A stretch of DNA of 6,936 nt, taken from contig CAKVKI010000142.1 of assembly GCA_934754975.1 (NCBI GenBank), positions 1-6,936 of the forward strand, written 5' to 3'. This DNA comes from an uncultured Alistipes sp. Lineage in GTDB: Bacteria > Bacteroidota > Bacteroidia > Bacteroidales > Rikenellaceae. Shown here piece by piece: positions 1-5,825 of this stretch. Positions within the stretch are counted from its first letter, which is position 1, and each line of letters opens with the position of its first letter. Both the position numbers and the translations under genes were made by a program. The notes under the pieces were generated by a model that searched no databases, had not been told where the DNA came from, and saw nothing but the letters and a program-made list of their open reading frames with translations.

Positions 1-3000
1 GAACGGCGCTTTGCAGTAGAGCATCCAGAGGTTGCGGCCGATGAACGAAACGTTGAGTCCCTTGATCCACTTGCACCACTTCTGAACGGGGATGTCGTAA
101 CCGAGGGTCAGCTCGCCCAGCCGGACGTTGGTCATCGAGTAGACATAGCAGGCGCCGATGGCGTCGGCTCCGTTGCCGCCGATGGTCTGGTAGTAGTTTT
201 CGGCCGGGATGCGCTGTCCGTTTACGAGCGCGCCGCCGTTCAGACGGTCCGTGGCCGTGCGTTCCGACACGCCGAAGTAGTCCATTGCGGCCTGCGTGAG
301 CGATACGCCAACGCCGCCTACGCGGGCGTTGAACATGAAGCCCAGCGAGAGACCTTTCCAGTTGAATTCGTTGCGCCACGAAAGCGTGTAGCTCGGACTG
401 CTGTTGCCGGCGTAAATCCAGGTGTCCTTGGCCGGGGCGACGTTGCTGCCGGTGGGCGATACCCAGATCGCACCGTGTTCGTCGGTCTTGAGCGTATTGA
501 CGTAGATGTCGCCGATCCTGCCGCCTTCGCGCAGTACCATCTTGACGCCCGTCGTACCGCCCATGACCATCGAATCCTGCGAGATCACCGTGCCGTTCGA
601 CAGTTTGTAGGAGTCGAGCATATCGACCACCTTGTTGCGGTTGCGCGAGTAGACGAGGTTCGAAGACCACTTCACGGGACCAAGATTCTGGTTCAGCTCG
701 GCCGACACCTCGACGCCCTTGTTGTCCACGCGGCCGGCATTGACATAGAGGCTGCTGTAGGTCGATGTCGATGAGATGTCGGGGTTGAAAACCTGATTGT
801 AGGTGCGCGAACTGTAGTAGGTTGCATTGAGTATGAGCTTGTTGCCCCACAGCCGGACGTCGGCGCCGACCTCCCACGATTTGGTGCGTTCGGGTTTGAA
901 GTCGTCCGAAGTGAGGTAGGTCGATGTCTGCGGCACGCCGTCCGATACCGGGTAGGTCGGAATGGTGATCCAGCGCATCGGGGCGTTACCCACTTCGGCG
1001 TACGAAGCGCGGAGCTTGGCGAAGGACAGCACGCGCGAATCGACTTTGAAAATGTCGGTCAGCACGGCCGAAAGACCAATCGAGGGGTAGAACATCGACG
1101 TCTTGGAGGTATTGGCCAGCGCCGTAACCCAGTCATTGCGCGCCGTCACGTCGAGGAAGACCATATTTTTATAGCCCAGCTGCACAGTGGCGAAAAGCGA
1201 TTGCGTCTGGTCGTTGATGGTCTCTTTCGCCTGGCTCTTGTTGGTGGTCATGTTGGCCAGCGTGAAGAGGTTGGGTACGCCCGTCAGGTCGCCGCCGAGC
1301 AGTATCGCACGGTGCTTGTAATCTTCGATCGAGGCGCCGAGGGTGGCGTTGAGCGAGATCGCTCCGTCGGCGAAGGTCTTGTGGAAGTTGGCCAGCACGT
1401 CGGCGTAACGCTGAGACGTGGTGTAGGTGTTGTTGTAATAGCGTCCCTTGTCGCCGGCGAAGAGTCCCAGCGTCGAAGCGTAGTTCTTCTGCTCGGCCGT
1501 GATGTGCGTGTAGTCGATGCGTGCGCGGCCCGTGATGTCGAGCCAGTCGGTCACGTCGTATTTGAGCGAAGCGCCGAACAGGAAGCGGTCCTTGCCCGTG
1601 TTGAACATGTTGCGGTTGGTGATCCAGTAGGGGTTCTGCATCTGCAGGCTCTGCGATCCCCACGGCCAGTACTGTACCGGGAAGTTGCGCGAAGCGTTGT
1701 AACGCTCGTAAACGGCGTATTTGCGGATATCGTCGCTCGGCGACATGAGGTAAACCGGAATCATCGGGTTGTAGTACTGGCCCGACGAAAGCATGTTCTG
1801 CTCATTGACGTTCATGTACATGCCCAGCACGCTCAGGTGCATACGGTCGTTGAGGAACGACGAGCTGTGGTTGGCCGTGAAGTTGTAGCGGTTGTATTCG
1901 TTGTTCGGAATGATGCCCTCGGCCGTCACTACGCCTGCCGAAACATAGGTCTGGCTCTTCTTGCCGCCGAAGGAGAGTCCCACCGAGTTCGAAGTGTTGT
2001 ATCCAGTCTGGTAGAAGTCGGTCGGCGTCCACGACTGCTTGGTGACGAGTTTCGAACCCCACGAAGCGTAATAGCCGTCCTTGGCTCCGTAAGTGTTCTG
2101 GAATGCCGGGGTCCTGAACGGCGACATGAAGGTCGTATTGTTGCTGTAATTGACCGAGACGCCCTCTTCTCCGCTGCGTGTGGTGAGCATCAGCACGCCG
2201 TTGGCGGCCTGTGAACCGTAAAGCGCGGCGGCCGAGGGGCCGGTCAGCGCGGCCATCGACGCGATGTCGTCGGGATTGAAGTTGGAGATGCCGTCGCCCG
2301 TGAGGTTATTCTCGCGCATGATGGTGAATTCGTCGCCGGGGTTGGTCAGCGAGAGCGACGGCAGCGGAATGCCGTCGAGTACGTAAAGGGCGTTGTTGCT
2401 GCCGGCGATGGATTTCGAACCGCGCATCACGACCTTCGTCTCTCCGCCGACGCCTGCGGCGCTGGCGTTGATGGTTACGCCGGCGATCTTGCCCGCGAGG
2501 CTGTTGACCATATTGGCGTCGCGCGTCAGGAATACTTCGTCCGATATGTTCTGCACGTTGTAGGATACGGCGCGCTCCTGTCGTTTGATGCCCAGCGCCG
2601 TCACAACGACCGCTTCGATCTGCTGGTCGTCCTCTTCGAGGGTAATGGAAAGCGAGGTGCGGTTGTTTACGGAGATGCGTTGCGGCTTGTAGCCGATGAA
2701 CGAAACGTCGAGGACCATGCCGGCCGGCGAGACGTTGGATTGGAGCGCGAAGGCTCCGTCGATGCCGGAGGTCGTGCCCTGCGTCGTGCCCGAAATCATA
2801 ACCGTGGCGCCGATGATGGGTATGCCGTTCTTATCGACGATCTTGCCGGTGATCTGGTTGGCCTGCTGCGGCTGCGCGCCGCCGCGGGCCGAGAGGATGA
2901 TGCTCTTGTTGTCGATCGAATAGCTGACGTTGGTGTTGCGGAACAGTTCGTCGAGCGCGGTGCGAATGTCCTTGTTCGAGACCGAAAGAGTGACGTTCCT

Positions 3001-3258
3001 GTCGAGCGGAATATCCTTGGTATTATAGAAGAAGGTGTAGCCGCTCTGCTCCTCGATCTGCTGCATCACCGTTGAAACGGGTGTATTCGAGGCCTTGAGT
3101 GTGATGTTTTTTACCTGGGCCTGTACGGGGATGGCGGCGATTGCGAACGCCATGCACAACGCCAGTGCATACGACCGGACCGAGCGGCCGACTCCGGCTG
3201 CGGATGTGCGGTGTAAATTTCCCCCCCCCATAATTTGGGTGGAAAAGATTTTTTTCAT
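1..3258 (-). CDS. SusC/RagA-family TonB-dependent outer-membrane transducer with STN domain (C-terminus cut by window edge)
   Basis: The minus frame from ATG 3258 is open for 1086 whole codons to position 1. SusC proteins usually run 1000-1150 residues, and the last visible motif GRNLWMLYCKAPF normally lies a few dozen residues from the end. Seen in order: a signal peptide (hydrophobic core ALALCMAFAIAAIPVQA, likely cleavage after A47); an STN domain (about 50-123), the periplasmic module that contacts FecR anti-sigma factors; a carboxypeptidase-regulatory-like domain (about 135-208, starting QITGKIVDKNG); the SusC signature EAVVVTALGIKRQER (215-229); a TonB plug with LYVLDGIPLP and GPSAAALYGSQAANGV; then a long aromatic-rich beta-barrel. 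The role is TonB-driven uptake of a glycan or peptide ligand across the outer membrane, plus signalling; the substrate cannot be read from sequence. A SusD partner is expected beyond position 1. ATG 3258 is preferred for its Lys-Lys start; a second in-frame ATG lies at 3231-3229. Confidence 0.95.
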   Translation of the reverse strand, partial: MKKIFSTQIMGGGNLHRTSAAGVGRSVRSYALALCMAFAIAAIPVQAQVKNITLKASNTPVSTVMQQIEEQSGYTFFYNTKDIPLDRNVTLSVSNKDIRTALDELFRNTNVSYSIDNKSIILSARGGAQPQQANQITGKIVDKNGIPIIGATVMISGTTQGTTSGIDGAFALQSNVSPAGMVLDVSFIGYKPQRISVNNRTSLSITLEEDDQQIEAVVVTALGIKRQERAVSYNVQNISDEVFLTRDANMVNSLAGKIAGVTINASAAGVGGETKVVMRGSKSIAGSNNALYVLDGIPLPSLSLTNPGDEFTIMRENNLTGDGISNFNPDDIASMAALTGPSAAALYGSQAANGVLMLTTRSGEEGVSVNYSNNTTFMSPFRTPAFQNTYGAKDGYYASWGSKLVTKQSWTPTDFYQTGYNTSNSVGLSFGGKKSQTYVSAGVVTAEGIIPNNEYNRYNFTANHSSSFLNDRMHLSVLGMYMNVNEQNMLSSGQYYNPMIPVYLMSPSDDIRKYAVYERYNASRNFPVQYWPWGSQSLQMQNPYWITNRNMFNTGKDRFLFGASLKYDVTDWLDITGRARIDYTHITAEQKNYASTLGLFAGDKGRYYNNTYTTSQRYADVLANFHKTFADGAISLNATLGASIEDYKHRAILLGGDLTGVPNLFTLANMTTNKSQAKETINDQTQSLFATVQLGYKNMVFLDVTARNDWVTALANTSKTSMFYPSIGLSAVLTDIFKVDSRVLSFAKLRASYAEVGNAPMRWITIPTYPVSDGVPQTSTYLTSDDFKPERTKSWEVGADVRLWGNKLILNATYYSSRTYNQVFNPDISSTSTYSSLYVNAGRVDNKGVEVSAELNQNLGPVKWSSNLVYSRNRNKVVDMLDSYKLSNGTVISQDSMVMGGTTGVKMVLREGGRIGDIYVNTLKTDEHGAIWVSPTGSNVAPAKDTWIYAGNSSPSYTLSWRNEFNWKGLSLGFMFNARVGGVGVSLTQAAMDYFGVSERTATDRLNGGALVNGQRIPAENYYQTIGGNGADAIGACYVYSMTNVRLGELTLGYDIPVQKWCKWIKGLNVSFIGRNLWMLYCKAPF
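3221..3229 (-). repeat. Homopolymeric G9 tract in the susC signal-peptide region
   Basis: Nine consecutive C on the plus strand (G9 on the coding strand) span codons 10-13 of the SusC-like gene, starting with the G of an internal ATG. Manual frame checks show that losing one G leads to TAA at 3113-3111 and gaining one G leads to TAA at 3025-3023. Either slip would therefore abolish the receptor before its plug domain. G runs of this length are prone to slipped-strand mispairing and also to sequencing error. Confidence 0.9.
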
Positions 3259-3265
3259 AAGTTTG
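3234..3265 (+). promoter_or_regulatory. Consensus Bacteroidota promoter facing away from susC
   Basis: On the plus strand TTTG (3234-3237) is followed by a 20-nt spacer and TAAGTTTG (3258-3265). This exactly fits the Bacteroidota housekeeping consensus of TTTG, 19-21 nt, TAnnTTTG. It points into the fecR-susC gap, opposite to susC, and transcription should begin near 3270-3273. The first base of the -7 element is the base pair of the susC start codon's A. No plus-strand protein gene lies downstream, so the expected product is a non-coding RNA. Confidence 0.65.
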
Positions 3266-3270
3266 TAAGA

Positions 3271-3368
3271 ATTGAGTTTTAGGTTAGTCCGGTCGTTTCA
3301 TGCGGCCGGGGTGAGCTTAACGATTCGGCATACGGGAGGACGTGCAGGTCTTTCCGTATGTTTTTTTG
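3271..3368 (+). ncRNA. Predicted cis-antisense small RNA opposite the susC leader (DonS-like)
   Basis: The transcript is bounded by a consensus promoter (3234-3265) and an intrinsic terminator (3329-3367), giving about 95-100 nt; the 5' end is an estimate. It would contain two hairpins. Hairpin 1 pairs CCGGTCG (3289-3295) with CGGCCGG (3303-3309) around a 7-nt loop. Hairpin 2 is the terminator stem. Both stems include G-U pairs in plus-strand RNA that become A-C mismatches on the minus strand, so the structure favours plus-strand transcription. The RNA would be fully complementary to the susC leader from about 13 to 110 nt upstream of its ATG. Small RNAs antisense to susC leaders, between an ECF/anti-sigma pair and susC, are known from Bacteroides (DonS family), where they repress the operon. 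Membership of that family is inferred from position and architecture, not from sequence similarity. Confidence 0.6.
3329..3367 (+). terminator. Rho-independent terminator (plus strand)
   Basis: CATACGG (3329-3335) pairs with CCGTATG (3354-3360), and the stem extends inward through G-U, A-U, G-U, G-C, A-U and C-G to 13 pairs around the hexaloop GTGCAG. Seven T residues follow directly (3361-3367). The minus strand has no T run after the stem and would carry two A-C mismatches, so this acts on plus-strand transcription although both flanking protein genes are on the minus strand. Confidence 0.75.
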
Positions 3369-3378
3369 TTGTTAGGTC

Positions 3379-3394
3379 GGTGTCATGGTGTCAT
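3379..3394. repeat. Tandem 8-bp direct repeat in the fecR-susC gap
   Basis: GGTGTCAT occurs twice head to tail (3379-3386 and 3387-3394), about 120 bp upstream of the susC start and just downstream of fecR. No TTTG / TAnnTTTG promoter is visible on the minus strand in this gap, so susC probably depends on another sigma class, plausibly the adjacent ECF factor, or on read-through from fecR. The repeat could be a protein-binding site or chance. Confidence 0.4.
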
Positions 3395-3440
3395 TTGGGT
3401 TTTTAGGTTTATGATGTCAGTAAATCGGTTCGTGCGGTTT

Positions 3441-4451
3441 TCAGTAGACTTCGAATACGGCCCGTCCTGCCGCGGTTTTGTCGCCGGCCGTCTGGTCGAT
3501 CTGGCGGAAATTGATCTTCGACGAAATGGAGAAATGTTTGAGGATCAGGTCGAGACTCTGGTTCGAGAACGTGCCCGTGAAGGTGTTGCCGAGCAATTCG
3601 TCGTTGCGGATGTTGAACGAGACGTTGTATTTGTTGCCGATCATGCGCAGGGCGTCCTTGAGCGAAGTGTTGCTGAGGACGATCTTGCCCTCTTTCCACG
3701 ACGTGTTGCACGGAATGTTGGCCGTGTTGAGGTAGATTACCCCCGTGCGGGCGTTGTAGGTTATCTGCTGGTCGGGCATCATCTGTACCAGCTGGCGGCG
3801 GTGGTTGGCGTCGTCGTACTTCATGCCGATACGTCCCGATACGAGCGTGGCGCGGATATATTCGTCGTCATAGGCTTCCACGTTGAATTCCGTGCCGTAA
3901 ACCTCTATCTCGGTCGATTGCGCTTCGACCACGAATTTGTGTTCCGGGTCTTTGGTCACGTCGAAGTAGCCTTCGCCGTAGAGTACCACGCGGCGCTCTT
4001 TGCCGGTGAACTTGGCGGGATAGCGCAGGTAGGAGTTGGAGTTGAGCCATACGCGCGTGTCGTCGGGAAGGGTGACGGCGCTGACCATGCCCGTAGTGGA
4101 GCGGATCTCGACCATACTGTTGTATTTGTATCCCACCTGCATCAACAGATAGGCCGACAGGCCGATTAAGGGCAGCAGCATGACGGCGGCTATGCGCTCG
4201 GCCTGCCGGAGCGTCCGGCGCCATTTTTCGGTCCGGATGCGGCCTTTGACTTTCTGCAGGGCGGCGGCGGTGTCGATGGCGGTTTTGGCCTCCTGCGTCT
4301 CGGCGGCAAAACAGATGTAATAGACCTGTTCGGCGATTTTTCGGTTCTCCTCACCGGCGGCGATCCACGCTGCGACTTCGGCCGTACGGTCGAACGGAAG
4401 CTCGTCGTTGTAGTATTGGACAAGGAGTTTTTCTATGTTCGGGATGTTCAT
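3441..4451 (-). CDS. FecR-family anti-sigma factor with DUF4974-like C-terminal domain
   Basis: The 336-residue product has the standard layout of Bacteroidota FecR proteins. A cytoplasmic N-terminal part (1-84) should bind the sigma factor. One membrane segment follows at about 87-105 (IAAVMLLPLIGLSAYLL). The periplasmic FecR domain (about 113-206) carries typical motifs such as LPDDTRVWLNSNSYLRYP, GEGYFDVTKDPEHKFVV and VYGTEFNVEAY. A DUF4974-like domain (about 257-318, beginning IVLSNTSLKDALRMIGNKYN) is the region expected to receive the signal from the receptor's STN domain. It sits upstream of the SusC-like gene in the same orientation and divergent from the ECF sigma gene, its probable client. 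ATG 4451 gives a full-length N-terminus, with no Shine-Dalgarno sequence, as is usual in this phylum. Length and motifs look intact. The ligand sensed is unknown. Confidence 0.95.
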   Translation of the reverse strand: MNIPNIEKLLVQYYNDELPFDRTAEVAAWIAAGEENRKIAEQVYYICFAAETQEAKTAIDTAAALQKVKGRIRTEKWRRTLRQAERIAAVMLLPLIGLSAYLLMQVGYKYNSMVEIRSTTGMVSAVTLPDDTRVWLNSNSYLRYPAKFTGKERRVVLYGEGYFDVTKDPEHKFVVEAQSTEIEVYGTEFNVEAYDDEYIRATLVSGRIGMKYDDANHRRQLVQMMPDQQITYNARTGVIYLNTANIPCNTSWKEGKIVLSNTSLKDALRMIGNKYNVSFNIRNDELLGNTFTGTFSNQSLDLILKHFSISSKINFRQIDQTAGDKTAAGRAVFEVY

Positions 4452-4571
4452 GTTTTTTCAGCTTTTACATTATAGACCATTCAAAAACAAAAGTTCCTAA
4501 ACGAAAATCACAAAATTTTAATTTTTTTTATTCCGGGGAATCAAAACGCAAATTTTTATTAATTTCGCATC
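4452..4571. promoter_or_regulatory. Divergent sigma/anti-sigma intergenic region
   Basis: This 120-bp AT-rich region must drive both fecR (minus) and the sigma gene (plus). A near-consensus -7 element TAATTTCG (4560-4567, one mismatch to TAnnTTTG) ends only 4 nt before the sigma ATG, which would imply a leaderless or very short-leader mRNA; no convincing -33 element precedes it. For fecR the best candidate on the minus strand is AAATTTTG (plus 4511-4518) with TTTG (plus 4542-4545), but the 23-nt spacer is too long. A 10-bp interrupted palindrome TTCCGGGGAA lies at 4531-4540. The region is certainly regulatory by position; individual elements are weak. Confidence 0.45.
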
Positions 4572-5156
4572 ATGCCCGAACGGAAACAGATATCCGACAC
4601 TTACTTGTTGAACCGGCTGGTCGATGGCGAGATGAAGGCGTACGAAGAGATTTTCGTACGTTATTATCCGACGCTCTGCACCTATGCCCGCATGTATGTC
4701 AAGCGGGAGGAAACGGCCGAAAATATCGTACAGGACCTGATGTTGTGGCTTTGGGAAAATCGCACAATGTTGAATATCAGTAGTTCTCTGCCCAAATATC
4801 TGTTCGGCGCCGTGCGCAACAACTGCCTGACCTATCTGGGGCGCGAGTCCATCGAGCGGCGTGTGCTGGGCAATATCCGCAATAAGATGTGCGAGCAGTT
4901 CGAGACGCCCGACTTCGATGTCGTCGAGGAACTGCGCGAGAATATCCGGGCAGCCGTGGCCGACCTGCCTGCTTCCTACCGCGAAGCGTTCGAAATGAGC
5001 CGTTTCCAGCGCAAAACCTACGAAGAAATCGCCGCCGTGCTGGAAGTTTCGCCCAAAACGGTGGATTACCGCATCCAGCAGTGTCTGAAAATCCTTCGTG
5101 TCAAACTCAAGGATTACCTGCCTCTGCTGACGATGCTGCTGGTCGTGAACGAATAA
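4572..5156 (+). CDS. ECF-type RNA polymerase sigma-70 factor (Bacteroidales expansion family)
   Basis: The 194-residue protein has the two-domain ECF architecture. Region 2 spans about 23-90, with the core-binding and -10-recognition helices around AYEEIFVRYYPTLCTYA and AENIVQDLMLWLWENR. A charged linker follows, then region 4 at about 124-178, with a helix-turn-helix at TYEEIAAVLEVSPKTVDYRI (149-168) that reads the -35 element. The length and the run LKDYLPLLTMLLVV near the C-terminus fit the Bacteroides-type ECF subgroup paired with FecR regulators. It should direct RNA polymerase to the SusC-like operon once FecR is signalled. It is divergent from fecR, with 120 bp between the start codons. 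ATG 4572 begins just before the conserved region and no better upstream start is seen. Its own regulation may include autoregulation, but the sequence does not prove it. Confidence 0.95.
   Translation: MPERKQISDTYLLNRLVDGEMKAYEEIFVRYYPTLCTYARMYVKREETAENIVQDLMLWLWENRTMLNISSSLPKYLFGAVRNNCLTYLGRESIERRVLGNIRNKMCEQFETPDFDVVEELRENIRAAVADLPASYREAFEMSRFQRKTYEEIAAVLEVSPKTVDYRIQQCLKILRVKLKDYLPLLTMLLVVNE
4639..4660 (+). repeat. Perfect inverted repeat inside the sigma gene
   Basis: CGTACGAA (4639-4646) and TTCGTACG (4653-4660) are exact reverse complements separated by GAGATT. They can form an 8-bp hairpin in the mRNA about 70-90 nt after the start codon, within codons 23-30 at the beginning of region 2. 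No T run follows, so it is not an intrinsic terminator. It may be coincidental to the Ala-Tyr-Glu...Phe-Val-Arg coding. Confidence 0.7.
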
Positions 5157-5193
5157 GGGGCTTATACTGTCGGGTGTCATCTGCATTTTAATT

Positions 5194-5604
5194 ATGAAAA
5201 AAAGTCGTTTGATTATTTTAGCCGCTGTCCTGTTTTCAGGCGCTTGCAGTGTCCGGCAGCATCCTGCTTTCCGGTGCGGCGTCTATCGCTTTGAAAATAG
5301 TTCGAAAATCGCTCAAACAAGACAACGGTTCCTCGAAAAATGTGTGCTGGATATTAATAGCGACGGAACATTTCATTTTATGCGGAAAATTCAAAATGAC
5401 ACTTTTGTTTTTTCGGGCCGCTGGACCGAGATCGATAATTCCAGGCTCCGGCTTCAGGTCATATATGACGATAATTCTCTATATAAAGATCTTCTAAAAG
5501 CGCCTTTGCATGAAATGGAAGCTGCTGTTCTGAACCGGAGAACGATCAAATTAGACCTGAAAGAACAAAACAGGACTGTTATTTTGAAAATGCGGAGCCG
5601 ATGA
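5194..5604 (+). CDS. Small putative lipoprotein of unknown function
   Basis: The 136-residue product starts MKKSRLIILAAVLFSGAC: two lysines, a hydrophobic core and a lipobox-like SGAC with Cys18 as the probable lipidation site. That predicts export and anchoring in a membrane, probably facing the periplasm or cell surface. The mature part has the alternating pattern of small beta-barrel or lipocalin-like lipoproteins, with LDINSDGTFHFM (52-63), FVFSGRWTEIDNSRLRLQV (71-89) and a final strand (about 117-133). No family is recognised and no catalytic motif is visible. It starts 37 bp after the sigma stop with no promoter recognised between, so co-transcription with the sigma gene is plausible. 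GC is about 42% by hand count, clearly below the neighbouring genes, suggesting acquired or fast-evolving DNA. The lipobox, start and length support a real gene; function is unknown. Confidence 0.8.
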   Translation: MKKSRLIILAAVLFSGACSVRQHPAFRCGVYRFENSSKIAQTRQRFLEKCVLDINSDGTFHFMRKIQNDTFVFSGRWTEIDNSRLRLQVIYDDNSLYKDLLKAPLHEMEAAVLNRRTIKLDLKEQNRTVILKMRSR

Positions 5605-5825
5605 GTTTTTTGTATGTTTCCCATAATACGGTACTAGGACTCTCTTAGTCCATATTGTATCAGAATCCGGACCGGAGAATGTGCAAGAGTCGGGATAATA
5701 CCTGTACGGATTTATATGCCGAAACGTATGCTGAAATCCATTAATTCCGGCTGAATAATCTTGCTCCTGACGCGGAAAATTGCTAATTTTGAAGATCGGG
5801 GCGCAAAACGGCTCCGGCTGTTTTT
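5605..5825. other. Intergenic region after the small lipoprotein
   Basis: No gene is supported in this 221-bp stretch. A 7-bp hairpin with a 3-nt loop (ACTAGGA 5633-5639, TCTTAGT 5643-5649, one G-U pair) lies shortly after the lipoprotein stop. It lacks a T run, so it is at best a poor terminator. A run of six T (5606-5611) directly after the stop has no clear stem before it. An 11-bp palindrome, TCCGG-A-CCGGA, sits at 5666-5676. The right end carries the promoter of the next gene. Confidence 0.5.
5761..5791 (+). promoter_or_regulatory. Bacteroidota promoter of the DUF1573 lipoprotein gene
   Basis: TTG (5761-5763, preceded by C, so one base short of TTTG) is followed by a 20-nt spacer and an exact -7 element TAATTTTG (5784-5791). 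Transcription should start near 5797, leaving a leader of about 30 nt before ATG 5826. Orientation and distance fit the downstream gene, indicating that it is, or was, transcribed independently of the sigma-lipoprotein unit. Confidence 0.65.

Noticed and set aside
1201..2214. Long plus-strand open frame opposite susC (337 codons)
   Set aside because: It is antisense to a well-supported SusC barrel region, shows no recognisable motifs, and arises from the GC-rich codon pattern of the real gene.
3342..4169. Plus-strand open frame opposite fecR (275 codons)
   Set aside because: It overlaps the antisense RNA terminator and the FecR domain, and its sequence is Val/Arg-rich shadow coding with no domain.
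4518..5186. Minus-strand open frame opposite the sigma gene (222 codons)
   Set aside because: It mirrors the full ECF sigma coding region, whose motifs are unmistakable; the antisense product has none.
5633..5649. Intrinsic terminator for the small lipoprotein gene
   Set aside because: The 7-bp hairpin is AT-rich, has a tight loop and lacks a following T run.
5709..5739. Inverted repeat GGATTT ... AAATCC
   Set aside because: The arms are only 6 bp with a 19-nt gap and no further pairing; expected by chance in AT-rich DNA.
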